A stretch of 64,000 nt of DNA from Rapana venosa (GCA_028751875.1 CM054167.1:18357604-18421603), one strand, 5' to 3'. Shown: positions 42,001 through 50,363, numbered from the stretch's first letter. Notes: generated by a model from the letters alone, not told the origin. Numbers and translations: made by a program.

Positions 42001-44579
42001 GAGCGTTCGAAGAAGAAGAAGAAGAACACCCCAAAAAAAAGATGAACAAAAACTTGTGCGTTCTCCCTGGCAGGAAAGGCAGCATCTTCGACTACAGCTG
42101 CCTGAGCAGCCTGGCAGTCTCCGGGAGGGCGCTGGGCCTGTCTCCACCCTTCTTCGCCCTCCTCCAGCGGGTCATGGAGGACTGCTTGTGCGACTCCCCG
42201 CCGTCCCTACACTCCCTCCAGACAGGACTCCCTCCCTGCAGTTCCGCCCCTCCGGGAGTCAACAGCGAGGCACCGCAAGCGAGGCGGAGTGACAAGCGAA
42301 AACGCACGTGCGACAAGGAGAAGGAGAACGGCAATCGTGCGCGCGGTGGTAGGAAAGAACACGGTGCGGGAACAAGCTCAGACGGCGACGGCGCTGAAGG
42401 GAAGGACTCCGAAAAGAGCCGGGGTGGTTTGCCGGACAGTGGGAGTGTCGCACTTCCAGGTGCCGAACTGCAGCCTGGGAGCAAGGACGCTTCGAAGAAC
42501 GCGTCGACCGGTGGAGCAGTTGGCGGCCAATCTCGGCCGGGTGTGAAGAGGCCGGTTTCGGAGGCCGACCTCGAGGCGTCGACGCTGCCCGGCAAGAGGT
42601 CAAAGGGTACGGTCGAGCCTGCTCCGTGTTTCTTCTACAACATGCACAGCAAACGTCTGGGTACGAATCGTCTGCCCAGGTTAGTGCAAGCGAGTATGTC
42701 TTGTGGAAGGCAGGGGTATATGTTGGTTTGTTGGGTTTTTTGTTTTTTTTAGGTGAACTGACAAAGGGGGAGGGGAGGGGAGGGAAGGTGTGTGTTTATT
42801 TCAGGGCTGTTTCTTGTTTTTAGAGGTTGAATGACATTTTGATCTTACATTCCATATGAGGTAAGATAGCTACACAGTTTAAATCTGATCATGAAGCCGT
42901 AACAATGCCAAGTGTCAGCCCTGTGTCAATTGAGTTAGTTTGTTAACTGAAACATGTTGTTGTTGTTGTGCGTTCCCCAGCTTTACACCCTGGGGGTCAC
43001 CCAGAACACGCACTCTGCCTCACTCATCCTACCTGGGAATCACTGTGAGTTAGGAGTACACCAGGTGAGAAGTTTGCATGTATGACTCTTTTCCAAGCAC
43101 CTCACCATATAGGCAGCCATACTCCGACTTCAGAGGATCTTTTTCTCCTTTAACAAAGGAGAGTGCAGGTTGTTATGCTAAGAGCTAAGAGCTTGACATA
43201 GCTGAAGACAATCTCAACACAACATTTTATTAAACATGACAACATTTTAGTGTAGGCCTTGGCAATGTTGACTGAAACATTATTATTCATGAATGCAGTA
43301 TTATGATGGGATTGGGATGGCTGCCTTGAGGCTGTTGTCATGGGTCAGCGTTGTAGGACACGCTAACAGAGGAGATGAAATACGGTCAGAATGAAAGGCC
43401 GTTACCCTGTTGAATCTCGAGTTTTCTGTTATCTTTCGTATCTCCCCCAAGGGGATACCAGAGGCCTGTCAGTATAAATAGCATCCCCACCTTCTGGAAA
43501 TTCTGTACTGCTTGTGAAAGACTAGTATGAATGAAAGCGCTTTGATTTTTTTGTGTGCAAGATATAGCACTGTATAAATTCCATGTGTTATTATTATTAT
43601 TATTACTGGGATTCCCTCTTTTGAATTTTTTTTTATCCCTCTCTTTGCATCTGTCTTGTTCCTTTTCCTCCTGTTGCCTTCTTTTTGTCTGTTTTCTGCC
43701 ATTTTGGTCCATTCTGCCTGCCTTTTTTTTCCAGGAAGACTTAAAAGATAATTCTCTCCCATGCTGAAGTCGAATGCACTGGGTCTGACTTGTCAGGTGC
43801 TAAACAGCAGCGCAAAGCATTTTTGCTCAAATGACACAATTGTTGCTGTCTGAGCACTTGATTATAACTTAACCAAAATGCTGATTTGATAATAATAATA
43901 ATAATGGAATTTGTATAGCAATGAATCTTGTAAAGCAAACAAATCAAAGCGCTTGCATTTATGACATTCACACGTGTGCAACCATTCACAAAAGATTTAC
44001 AGATTTTGGATACACACACACTATTTGTGCTTAGGCGTGTGAACAGAAACAGAAAATTTCTTGCCATAAATATTTCAAGTCTGGGTATGACTGCCAATTC
44101 TTTTCCTAGATTTTTCAATCACCAATAATTAATGGATATATTATTTTTGGTAATAAATATCTTCCACAAGTAATTAAAACAGCTTTCTATATTGAAAAAA
44201 AAAAATTTCCCCGAACACACTGACATATTACACGTAGAATGTAATCCATGATTGCACTTTTTTTGTATAAGCATATTAATAATAATACACGGTCCTTTTT
44301 ATGTGGGGAAAAAGTCAAGAACTAAAGAGGTCATTATTATGGTTGTTTTTCGCGTCATTTTTGAGATTTGTGTGAAAGCTATCGGGTGCATTTATTTCTC
44401 TTGTTTCTAGACATCAGGCAGTCATTGAGCAACTCCGCGCCCAAGGCTACAGAAGCTGCAGAACCCACTTTGAGAAGTACGCCATTCGCACCAACGCTGA
44501 TTTGAAAACGCTGACAAAACTGCTGGGAACGGGAGAAAACAAAGTGCCTTACGTGAAAAGCAGTCAGCAAAATGTTTAG
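33046..44579 (+). CDS. TRMT1L: TRMT1-like protein (Trm1-family tRNA guanine methyltransferase relative), 8 exons
   Basis: The coding sequence joins 33046-33179, 34199-34323, 35295-35538, 37760-37970, 39821-40014, 40832-40910, 42074-42679 and 44411-44579. All introns are GT-AG and all phases agree, giving 586 residues once one surplus base in exon 4 is discounted. Residues about 40-300 match the Trm1 fold: NPK at the start, a Rossmann-type segment (ACDLIAQSGLAGLQWKK), a motif-IV equivalent YVDPHKNPAPYF, then FRNVRNGG and RRCYGALC. Next come HCRICEER and CDCG (likely zinc cysteines) and PGKTAVVLGPLW, followed by a ~200-residue K/E/S/G-rich linker and a C-terminal GYRSCRTHFEKYAIRTNA block. The order matches vertebrate TRMT1L. 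Family knowledge: Trm1 enzymes dimethylate G26 of tRNA, and TRMT1L is linked to tRNA guanine methylation. The N-terminal zinc fingers of vertebrate TRMT1L are not seen. The exon 4 frameshift means an assembly error, an allele or a dying gene. Confidence 0.9.
33917..34142 (-). mobile_element. SINE B, head beta
   Basis: The reversed beta head ends at 34142 (GTGGCAGAATGGTTAAGATG; B box GGTTGGAATCC). The core includes GGGCCTCGGTTTATTGTCTC. It lies in intron 1 of TRMT1L. Confidence 0.65.
34199..34323 (+). CDS. TRMT1L: TRMT1L exon 2
   Basis: The acceptor TTTGTTTCAG precedes RELVLATAHSFAEDHAAKQ, and the exon ends at a GTACAG donor in phase 1. It carries FFACDLIAQSG, the start of the SAM-binding fold. 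A SINE ends about 55 bases upstream in intron 1. Confidence 0.85.
34651..34722 (-). mobile_element. SINE B tail
   Basis: ATCAAGGATAATGGAATAAG and GTGCTTTTTTACATCCTGTC are the reversed B tail. It lies in intron 2 of TRMT1L. Confidence 0.6.
34930..35249 (+). mobile_element. SINE B, head alpha, B tail
   Basis: GCAGCCTGATCGTTAGAATG, TTGTGCTCGCAATCTGGAGA, AGATGAGACTATAAACCCAG and GGGACTGGGTGTAAAAAAAA, then GCTTATTCCATTATCC. This is a nearly full-length copy in intron 2 of TRMT1L. Confidence 0.75.
35295..35538 (+). CDS. TRMT1L: TRMT1L exon 3
   Basis: The acceptor CCTTTGCAG precedes GLAGLQWKKHLGDKVHVTAV, and the donor GTGGGT gives phase 2. It encodes the second half of the Rossmann fold and ends ...LLELESFDFV just before motif IV. 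Confidence 0.85.
35598..36065 (+). mobile_element. 468-bp internally deleted LINE derivative with 11-bp target duplication
   Basis: TGTTTCTCTTG occurs at 35587-35597 and again at 36066-36076. Between them is a LINE-like 5' region (CCAGAGCTATGTGGGCGGGG, CTGGTCCTCCAGGTTGGGGG, GGGCTAACGACCC). It passes directly into a LINE C-terminus (MTWAELKRISQNRVRWRGVV, AALCSPRN) and an (AAGTC)n tail. The catalytic domains are absent. It lies in intron 3 of TRMT1L. Confidence 0.75.
36128..36839 (+). mobile_element. RTE-like LINE fragment with (AAAGT)n tail
   Basis: It reads KTEAMTVSRTPEKLKININR, FKYLGSIFTGDGKLDREIET and AIFLPSLTYQCQTWPLTKAL. A frameshift near 36490 follows, then RRDKIRNEVIRDMVGATPVL, KWFGHLTRMPPNQPALRAYN and ARGSPRRCWSDSVAETLKVH. 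It lies in intron 3 of TRMT1L. Confidence 0.8.
36955..37060. repeat. (ATCT)n-(TC)n-(TA)n compound microsatellite
   Basis: Three simple repeats follow each other with no spacer, in intron 3 of TRMT1L. Confidence 0.9.
37176..37500 (-). mobile_element. LINE 3' end, (GAT)n tail
   Basis: The minus frame reads LKNTALHWTPEGRRKKGRPK, TWRRTVESEMKAM and LAQDRQEWKRFVAALHT, then (GAT)n at 37176-37193. It is the same family as 11770-12322. Its 5' side runs into the 61-bp array. Confidence 0.75.
37460..37700 (-). repeat. 61-bp minisatellite made from a LINE segment
   Basis: About four copies of a 61-base unit that includes CTTCATTGGAGATCTTCTC and GCCTGCATCTCCGTAGTAGG. On the minus strand the unit reads ISEKISNEDLLRRCRQE, the ISNEELL segment of the adjoining LINE. 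It lies 60 bases upstream of TRMT1L exon 4. Confidence 0.85.
37760..37970 (+). CDS. TRMT1L: TRMT1L exon 4 (carries a 1-base frameshift)
   Basis: The acceptor CTCCCTCAG precedes YVDPHKNPAPYFGSVFRNVR, and the donor is GTAAGT. At 37920-37923 one base is surplus. Without it the frame reads KTEYLKELAVRIILATLA, as in the family, and leaves in the phase exon 5 needs. As written it becomes KTEVPQGTGG and stops in the intron. Confidence 0.85.
38023..38270 (-). mobile_element. SINE B with B tail, interrupted by a 58-base L2 tail
   Basis: ATCAAGGATAATGGAATAAG, TGTGTATGTGGATTTGTCAA and CAATGGCCTACTCTTACG are split by a reversed L2 tail at 38139-38196. It lies in intron 4 of TRMT1L. Confidence 0.75.
38139..38196 (-). 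mobile_element. Minimal L2 tail insertion with 9-bp target duplication
   Basis: The 58 bases read (AAT)n, then ACATATGTAGCGCTATATCT, TGCAAACAGAAATG. GCACACAAT before (38130-38138) and GCGCACAAT after (38197-38205) are the duplicated target inside the SINE. Confidence 0.8.
38595..38836 (-). mobile_element. SINE B, alpha-type, head incomplete
   Basis: The reversed tail, core (GGGCCTCGGTTTATAGTCTT) and the TGATGTTAATTCCAGG part of the alpha head are present. An L2 end abuts where the tRNA-like part should be. Confidence 0.65.
38837..39237 (-). mobile_element. CR1/L2-type LINE 3' end
   Basis: (TAA)n, AATGGAATGTATATAGTGCT, GCAGAGACAAATCAAAGTGC, a long (CA)n, then GAGACTGGATTTAAAAGTG and CGGCCGATGG as in the copy at 3189-3830. 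Confidence 0.7.
39238..39302 (+). mobile_element. L2-type LINE tail
   Basis: TTTGATTTGTTTGTTTTTCC, AAGATTCAGCGCTATATAAA and TTCCATATATTATT on the opposite strand to the LINE end that it abuts. Confidence 0.65.
39430..39719 (+). mobile_element. SINE C: tRNA/5S-rRNA hybrid head, copy 2, with target duplication
   Basis: It is nearly identical to copy 1 except for a small deletion near TCTCCCAGCTG. TACTCGAAAAGT (39418-39429) and TACTTGAAAAGT (39720-39731) flank it. It starts GGGGACGGGATAG and ends (CCTTTA)n then T. It lies in intron 4 of TRMT1L, 100 bases before exon 5. Confidence 0.85.
39821..40014 (+). CDS. TRMT1L: TRMT1L exon 5
   Basis: The acceptor CTTGTTTCAG is followed by EAARCNKGLTVLYAVSLEDF. 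The exon runs through VLHCRICEERAFYPAALAPV to a GTAGGC donor in phase 1. It carries the first cysteine pair (C-x2-C) of the presumed zinc site. Confidence 0.88.
40115..40200 (-). mobile_element. L2-type LINE tail
   Basis: TATGGAATTTATATAGCGCC, GAATCTTGTAAAGCAACAAA and GAAAGCACTC are the reversed tail. Confidence 0.65.
40219..40450 (-). mobile_element. SINE B core with B tail
   Basis: ATCGAGGATAATGGAATAAG, CAATGGCCTACTCTTTCGAA, GATGTTCTGCATGCGTTCGC and GGGGCCTCGGTTTATAGTCT. A forward core piece at 40476-40515 faces it. Confidence 0.7.
40832..40910 (+). CDS. TRMT1L: TRMT1L exon 6
   Basis: This 79-base exon lies between TTTTTCCTCAG and GTAAGT. It encodes EDPYSLISCDCGEKVPG and then KTAVVLGPLW, the second cysteine pair and a strongly conserved family block. 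A 39-bp tandem repeat starts right after its donor. Confidence 0.88.
40911..41470. repeat. 39-bp minisatellite after TRMT1L exon 6
   Basis: Units are TCAGTAGTAATATAGTAGAG then TGCATATACTCTCACATAT, with longer, diverged units at the 5' end. Because 39 is a multiple of 3 and no stops occur, plus and minus frames stay open as SSNIVECIYSHIF repeats. No gene is implied. Confidence 0.85.
41465..41640 (-). mobile_element. L2-type LINE 3' UTR piece
   Basis: GCGTTATATCTTGCAAAGAC, CAGTCGTGCAACCAATGAC and AAACAGATATTTACAAACAT, followed by CGCTGCAGAC. The last two recur at 50970-51085. Confidence 0.65.
41690..42030 (+). mobile_element. Family D element
   Basis: GTGGGGATGCCGGGGGCC, AGTATAAATAGCATCCCCAC, CTGACTTGTCAGGCGC, GACGCATTTTCGTC and TTGCTGTCTGAGCGTTCG, then (GAA)n. 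It ends 40 bases before TRMT1L exon 7. Confidence 0.7.
42074..42679 (+). CDS. TRMT1L: TRMT1L exon 7
   Basis: The acceptor CCCTGGCAG precedes KGSIFDYSCLSSLAVSGRAL, and the exon ends at a GTTAGT donor in phase 2 after NMHSKRLGTNRLPR. The middle is a poorly conserved charged linker rich in K, E, S and G with basic clusters such as DKRKR and GKRSK, possibly nuclear localisation signals. Confidence 0.85.
43445..43865 (+). mobile_element. Family D element interrupted by an L2 tail
   Basis: AGTATAAATAGCATCCCCAC, then the L2 tail at 43511-43603, then GGGATTCCCTCTTTTG, CTGACTTGTCAGGTGC and TTGCTGTCTGAGCACTTGAT. It lies in intron 7 of TRMT1L. Confidence 0.7.
43511..43603 (+). mobile_element. L2-type tail nested in family D
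   Basis: AATGAAAGCGCTTTGATTTT, GCAAGATATAGCACTGTATA and AATTCC then (TTA)n, flanked by TACTG on both sides (43506-43510, 43604-43608). Confidence 0.75.
43886..43990 (-). mobile_element. L2-type LINE tail
   Basis: (TAA)n, TGGAATTTGTATAGCAATGA and ATCTTGTAAAGCAAACAAAT, followed by CAAAGCGCTTGC. Confidence 0.7.
44411..44579 (+). CDS. TRMT1L: TRMT1L exon 8 (3' coding end)
   Basis: The acceptor TTGTTTCTAG precedes HQAVIEQLRAQGYRSCRTHF. The reading frame ends in ...KSSQQNV with a TAG stop at 44577. The GYR.CRTHF...AIRT block is the diagnostic Trm1 C-terminus, so the gene is complete at this end. Confidence 0.9.
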
Positions 44580-44585
44580 GATGAG

Positions 44586-44657
44586 AGGTTGTGTGTGTGT
44601 GTGTACGTGTGTGTGTATGTGTGTGTGTGTGTATGTGTATGTGCGTGCATGTGTATA

Positions 44658-44692
<35 letters not shown>

Positions 44693-44735
44693 TATGTGTA
44701 TGTTCGTGTGTGTGAGAGAGTGAGAGACAGAGAGA
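44586..44735. repeat. (GT)n-(GA)n tract in the TRMT1L 3' UTR
   Basis: GT-rich sequence with AT and GC interruptions begins 7 bases after the stop codon and passes into a GAGA run. Confidence 0.9.
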
Positions 44736-44833
44736 GAGTTGTGCATGTGTACATATTTATTTCAAAATGCATTGTTAGTTTACTTTCAAGTTCTGTATTT
44801 TGGTTTCTAAAATTGTATATACCATTTTTAACG

Positions 44834-44839
44834 ATTAAA
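44834..44839 (+). other. Probable polyadenylation signal of TRMT1L
   Basis: ATTAAA, a common animal variant, lies 255 bases after the stop codon and is followed by a T-rich stretch. No AATAAA is nearer to the stop. Confidence 0.5.
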
Positions 44840-44883
44840 GGTGTTTTTACCTTACTGATGTTGAAAACATGTTTTCCAAGGTG

Positions 44884-45205
44884 AAAGGGGGCAGGATGGT
44901 TAAGACGTTCACCAGCCTAACACGTAAACAATGAGGTTCTGGGTTCCATTCCCCAACCTTGCCCTTTCTTCCAAGTTTGATGAAAAAAACCCAACTGAAT
45001 GTCAAAGTCCTAAGGATGAGACTATAAACCGAGGCCCCATATGTGAATGCACGCAGAACATCTTGCCCACACGTTAAAAACCTGTTCCGCCTTTTGGAAG
45101 ATTAGGTCATTTCACGCCGGTAGGAACGGATGACAAAAGTGTTTTTTAGAAAACCCGCATGCACACAGGTGTCGTGTTCAGAATGCGGCTACCTAAATCT
45201 GCTGG
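44884..45205 (+). mobile_element. SINE B, head beta, start of an A tail
   Basis: GGCAGGATGGTTAAGACGTT, GGTTCTGGGTTCCATTCCCC, GATGAGACTATAAACCGAGG and GTGTCGTGTTCAGAATGCGG, then CTACCTAAAT. It begins 45 bases after the polyadenylation signal of TRMT1L. Confidence 0.75.
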
Positions 45206-45320
45206 GAATAGAGTAACCCGTTTTGCCAGGAGTTGGGAGGTACCTCGTGCTTGTTCCAATTTTCCAGACTGTTGTGGGTTCTTTTGATGGATAACAAGTC
45301 CATAAGCGCTAGGGTCTAAC

Positions 45321-45464
45321 TGGTTTAGAGTCTCCTCCGAAAAGCTTGACAGTCATTTCAATTTTCTCTTCAAACTGGGAAGAAAGGGCAAGGTAGGGAA
45401 TAGAACCCAGAACCTCACAGTTTACTTGTTAGGCTGGTGCACGTCTAACTGTCCTGCCACCTTC
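45321..45464 (-). mobile_element. SINE B head beta fragment
   Basis: The reversed sequence includes GGGAAGAAAGGGCAAGGTAG, GAACCTCACAGTTTACTTGT and TGTCCTGCCACCTT. Confidence 0.6.
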
Positions 45465-45808
45465 GTTTTAACTTTAAAGTGTTTAACCCTCTGCCTGCCA
45501 GGGAATTGTTATTAAAAAAAAAAGAAAAAGATGTTGATTAAAAAAAACAACTTTAAATGTTTAACCCTCTGCCTGCCAGGGAATTGTTAAAAAAAATAGG
45601 TGTTGATTTTTTTGGGAAAAAGTGGGAATAAAATCTGCTGTTAACAGATGTAAAAGTACACGTTTTCTAAAAATAAATGACCGATACAGACACAACTGTT
45701 TTGTTCTGATTTGGTCAGCTGTTGTTTTTTTCGGTTTAAAAAAAAAAAGTGGTCAGCTGGGGTTTTTTTTCTTTCTTTTTTAAAAATGTGTTCCTTGGCT
45801 AGAGCTCC

Positions 45809-46172
45809 AAGTGGTCAAGACTGTTTGACTTCAATCCCATGGGTCCATGAAGTCGTGGGTTCGAATCTTGGCGGCTTCTGGTGAATTAAGGATGTGGGGA
45901 TTTTTTGAGATCTCCCAGGTCAACTTCAAGTGCAGACCTGCCAGTGATTTAATTTTCTTCGTGTATATACACATTCAGAAGATCAAATATGCATGTTAAA
46001 AGATCCTGTAAGTCATGTCAGCGTTTTGTGGGTTACAGAAACAGGGATATATATACCCAGCATGCATCCCTGAAGTCGGAATGTGGCTAGCTTCATGGAG
46101 GGCAAAAATGGTCACGATCACAAAATCTCACCATCGATGGGGACCTCTGAGCTCTAGCTGAGAAACAGGAAA
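45809..46172 (+). mobile_element. SINE A, nearly full length
   Basis: The head has GTCGTGGGTTCGAATCTTGG. The body has CAACTTCAAGTGCAGACCTG and AAAGATCCTGTAAGTCATGT, with a tail of TCGGAATGTGGCTAGCTTCA and GACCTCTGAGCTCTAGCTGA, then an A-run. Confidence 0.8.
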
Positions 46173-46179
46173 AAATCCC

Positions 46180-46850
46180 CCAGAAAAAAACAACAACAAA
46201 AAACCCTTGAAAGCCTGACAAGTAGTCACACTTTCCTTTCATTCTCAATAATACACAGTCAAACATATACGCACAACCAAATGGAAGTTGATGAAATGCA
46301 AAAGGTGATTTTAGTATTGTACTTGTTGACCTTTGAACTTGCACAAAAGATCACAACCCCCCACCCCCAAACAAATCCCAAAACAAAACCCAAAAAATCC
46401 AACAAAACATCCCCCCAAAACCACCACCCTGAAAAAAAAGGGGGGGAAAAATCACAACACATGATTTTGTTTATAATAACAAGGTTTGGGTTAGAATACA
46501 TAAAAAATATATTTTAAAAAAAAGGACCAAGGTTTTACGAAAACACTAATAAAGGTTTTGATCAAAATACTCGTTCAAGTAAACAATACATAAATATAGA
46601 AAAGAAAAAAAAATCCATCACAGTTGTGCAATGTCAATGTGAAGCTAAAGACATCCGAAAACAAACAAACAAACATAATTCAACATGAATGAAGGAAGGA
46701 ATCAGTACACACTTGTACCACTCAAAAGAACATCACAGCAATTTTCACTGAAATGAATCACATAGGGAAACTTGTACGGAGAAAGTGGTTCACATTTTTC
46801 AACATGTGAGCAAAAAAGAAGAAAAGTGGCATGAAAAAAAAAGAAGAAGA
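46180..46850. other. A-rich intergenic sequence
   Basis: No coding frame, RNA gene or known repeat is supported here. Confidence 0.4.
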
Positions 46851-47252
46851 AAAGTGGCCAGATGTTCGTTCACCTGCCTAACAAGTAAACCATGAGGTTC
46901 TGAGTTCGATTGTCCTTTCTTCCCAATTTAATGAGAAAATTGAGCTAAATATCAAACTTCTTTGGATGAGACTATAAACTGAGGCCCCTTGTGTGAATGC
47001 ATGCGGAACATTTTGCGCATATGTTAAAAACCTGTTCCATCTTTAGGAAGAGTAGGCCATTTTGTGCTGGTAGGAATGGATGACAAAATTTAAAAAAAAA
47101 GAAAAAAGTATGCACACACGTGTTCAGACAACATCCCCGAAGTCAGAATGCAGCTACCTAAATGGTGGTTTGTCGGGGGGGGGGGGGGGGGGAGAGGTTG
47201 CATACGTACAATTCTTACCACCGATGAACCTTGGAGCTCTAGCCGAGGAATG
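46851..47252 (+). mobile_element. SINE B core with head beta and full A tail
   Basis: The beta head (CCTAACAAGTAAACCATGAG) and core (GGATGAGACTATAAACTGAG) run into the A tail (GAAGTCAGAATGCAGCTACC, CTTGGAGCTCTAGCCGAGGA) and an A-run. Confidence 0.75.
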
Positions 47253-47254
47253 AA

Positions 47255-48890
47255 AAAACAACAACAAATAAATAAACCCCAAAAACCCCAACAAAATAAT
47301 TAGTGCACACATCACGAAGTGCGTCTTCATGGTGTCAACACTCCACACCTCATCAGACGTTTACAGAGGATGAAACAATAATGTGACTGTGCTGTCTTTA
47401 TGAAAGACATTTTTGTTGTTGTTGTTGAATCTGTTGTGTGTACTATTCGCAATGAAAAAAACACACAAACACTTGGTTTAATCATGGGTAACATCAATCG
47501 CCGTTTGCACTGATGGTGACTTTTGCTACACGTCCGAAAGAGCCGAGAAAACTAGAAGGGAGCAATCGTCATTCAGGTGACTGATGTGTCGGTGTGACTC
47601 ACTGGTGGCATGCTACATTACTGGATAATCCATCAAATCTTCAACAGTGGCTACAGGGAATAACTGCCAAGCCGCTAGGATGCAAATCCAAATAATAATT
47701 ATTACTGCAACAGTACGAAAGACAAAACTCATTGCAAACTTATTGCAAAATCACATTCTGGCAACTACAAAGTATAACGTAAAAAAATATTCCTAAAAAC
47801 TGGAAAAATGTGCTCTGTAGTCTTTTAAAAGAAAAGTCAAGCACCAACTTTGGAAATGTACAATCATTTGAAAAGGGAAAAAATGATTGACACCCCCCTC
47901 TCCCCCACCCCACCACCACCAAAATGAACAGTAGTTTTTTTGGTACAAACGTTTAAGGTTTACACAAGCTTTCACTACACTCATCATAGTTGGCGCTGCA
48001 GAAATCACAGGTACAAACGCCTCAGGTTCACACAAGACTCACTCACTCACTCTCACTCAGTCCCATGTCCCAAAGGACGTAGGGGGGACATGAGAGAAGA
48101 CGCAACAGAGATCTTTTTCCATGCTTCACGATCCTCACACCAGACTAGAGCATAGAATTTCCCTGGTATCACAGTTGAAATCAATTAAACCGAACATGAA
48201 TCAATTTGGTCACAAACAAAAAGTTTCAAGACCAGCGTTATAAACACAACCACATGACTGTGCGCACGCTTTGTATGCATTTATGACTATGCACGTCCAC
48301 TTCCACACACCGTTTTCATATCCACATGCAGCTTAACCTCCCTGCCCCCCCCCCCCCCCCCCCCCCCCTTAATCGTGTAAATGTATACACACGATGTTTT
48401 GACGACAAAATATCGAAATAATGACTGATAAATGACACTTACAATCTTGAAGAGTACTAAATATTCAAAAAAATGGTATGTGCTCTAGGTTTGCTTATCG
48501 CTTTAGTTCATTACATATCGCTTGAATCCTCAGCGCTCAGCATTTTTACACAAGATGAGAGGAGCAAACTTTGACCATGGAAAAACTTTGAAAAATGTTG
48601 AAGGTGGTCTACATGATTTCCAGGAACATGTTAACGACAAAATCAGTGGCTAACACTGTCAGACCACACAGGAAAGTTGCATAACACTGGGCTTGAGCTC
48701 TCCCCAGTGACAGCATGTCCAGCATGTCACCGCTATAACAGCAGCACCCACTTATATACTTTCCTGTTTGAAAGTTAATCATTTTCTGGTAAAAAACCCA
48801 GAATTTTGCCAAGGACAACTCTAATCTTACCATGTCTTTTTTTTGGTTTTTTGTGTGTAGGCTAATTGTGTGTTAAACACAGGACCTAAT
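47255..48890. other. Intergenic, no gene recognised
   Basis: AT-rich sequence with a 24-base C run at 48345-48368. A CTCACTCAGTCCCATGTCCC motif near 48045 recalls repeats but has no second copy here. No exon is supported. Confidence 0.4.
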
Positions 48891-48891
48891 C

Positions 48892-49188
48892 TGAGCAGCA
48901 TCTGGTGAATTTAGGGTGGGGATTTTAAAGATCTTCCAGGTCAACTTCAAGTGCAGACCTGCCAGTGCTTTAATTCCCTTCGTGTATATATACACATGCA
49001 GAAGATCAAACACGCAAGTCACCAATCCCATAAGTCATGTCAGCATTTGGCGGCTTACAGAAACACCACCCAGCATACATTCTCAAAGACGCAATGCGGC
49101 TACCTTCATGGTGGGAAAAAATGGTGGCAGACACAAAATCTCACCATTAGTGAACCTAGGAATGCTAGCCGAAGAACTAAAACAAACC
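48892..49188 (+). mobile_element. SINE A, head missing
   Basis: GGTCAACTTCAAGTGCAGAC, CACATGCAGAAGATCAAAC, CATAAGTCATGTCAGCATTT and CAATGCGGCTACCTTCATGG, then CTAGCCGAAGAAC. Confidence 0.75.
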
Positions 49189-49221
49189 CCCAAAACCAAA
49201 CCCCAAAAACAAAAAACCTAC

Positions 49222-49434
49222 AGTCTTCAGATGAGACTATAAACTGAGGCCCCGTGTGCAAACGCATGCAGAACATCTTGCGCGCACGTTAAATCCTGTT
49301 CCGCTTTTTGAAAGAGTAGGCCATCATGTGCCGGTGGAAACAGATGACAAAATTTACAAAACCGCATACACACGGGGACTGGATGTAAAAAAAAAAGCAC
49401 ATGAGTGCTTATTCCATTATCCTCGATATAAAAA
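49222..49434 (+). mobile_element. SINE B, head missing, B tail
   Basis: TCAGATGAGACTATAAACTG, GCATGCAGAACATCTTGCGC, ACCGCATACACACGGGGACT and GTGCTTATTCCATTATCCTC. Confidence 0.75.
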
Positions 49435-49440
49435 AAAAGT

Positions 49441-49517
49441 CATCTGAGCGCTTTGATTTGTTGCTTTACAAGATTCAGCGCTATATAAATTCCATACATT
49501 ATTATTATCATTATTAG
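49441..49517 (+). mobile_element. L2-type LINE tail
   Basis: GAGCGCTTTGATTTGTTGCT, AAGATTCAGCGCTATATAAA and TTCCATACATTATTATTAT. Confidence 0.7.
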
Positions 49518-49540
49518 GAGCGCTAGCCGAAAAAACCAAA

Positions 49541-49567
49541 CCCCCCCCCCCCCCCCCCCCCCCCCCC
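49541..49567. repeat. Poly-C, 27 bases
   Basis: An uninterrupted C run inside a SINE A tail remnant (GCGCTAGCCGAAAAAACC). Confidence 0.95.
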
Positions 49568-49679
49568 ACACAACAAAAACCTACATGGGGCCTAAGTTTA
49601 TCTCTCAACTGAAAGACACTCCCAGACCAGACCCCCACTCATAGTGTAGCCGAGGAAGGAGAAAAGCCATTCAGTAGGG

Positions 49680-49858
49680 ATGTGTGTGTGTGTGTGTGTG
49701 TGTGCATTTGGACTGTGTGTGTGTGTGCATTTGGACTGTGTGTGTGTGTGTGTGCATTTGGACTGTGTGTGTATGTGCATTGGACTGTGTGTGTGTGAGT
49801 GTATGTGTGCATTTGGACTCTGTGTGTGTGTGTGTGCGTGCGCGTGCATTTGGACTTG
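49680..49858. repeat. (GT)n blocks joined by GCATTTGGACT
   Basis: The 11-base motif GCATTTGGACT recurs five times between (GT)n blocks (once as GCATTGGACT), a higher-order repeat inside a microsatellite. The frames read from it are artefacts. Confidence 0.85.
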
Positions 49859-49879
49859 TTCGAACTATTACTTGCCATT

Positions 49880-49990
49880 GGTTGCATGACTGTGTGTAAG
49901 AACGAGTCGAGCGCAAGCGCTTTGATTTGTCTGTGCAAGATACAGTGCTATATATAAATTCCATTTATTATCATTATCATTATTATTATT
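49880..49990 (+). mobile_element. L2-type LINE tail
   Basis: GGTTGCATGACTGTGTGTAA, GCGCTTTGATTTGTCTGTGC, AAGATACAGTGCTATATATA and (TTA)n-like sequence. Confidence 0.7.
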
Positions 49991-50074
49991 CGAACTTGGG
50001 GCCCTCTTGCTTTCTCACCCAGGAGGCTGCCTTTCAGCCAGACCCTCCATGCACCTGCACATGCCTTCTGCCAT

Positions 50075-50363
50075 AAAAGGTAAAGGTAAAGGAGTCCCAT
50101 AACCTATAAGGTAGTAGGGGAGCGAGGCGTCAGAGACCTCAGCTTCTCTAGGGCCAGCATATTGAGGGTGGCGCCCATCTCCTCTCCCTCGCTGCTTTAC
50201 CTTCCCTGACCCTAAAGAGGGCAGGTACCCATTTACAGCTGGGTGAACTGTACTGAAGCCAAGGCGCGCAAACGGTCACCCATCCAACTGGTAACCACGC
50301 TCGACGCTGCTTAACTTGGCTGGGGGAAAGCGAGTGCTCCGACCACTGAGCTATCCCGTCCCC
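50075..50363 (-). mobile_element. SINE C: tRNA/5S-rRNA hybrid head, copy 3
   Basis: The reverse strand starts GGGGACGGGATAGCTCAGTG and continues AAGTTAAGCAGCGTCGAGCG, CAGTTGGATGGGTGACCG and TTTGCGCGCC. It ends in (CCTTTA)n. It agrees closely with copies 1 and 2 over the whole length. No clear target duplication was found. Confidence 0.85.

Noticed and set aside
42092..42603. Minus-strand frames opposite TRMT1L exon 7
   Set aside because: They are shadows of a GC-rich, stop-poor coding exon on the plus strand.
48609..48833. 74-codon minus frame
   Set aside because: No splice sites, no motif and no repeat match; compatible with chance in AT-rich sequence.
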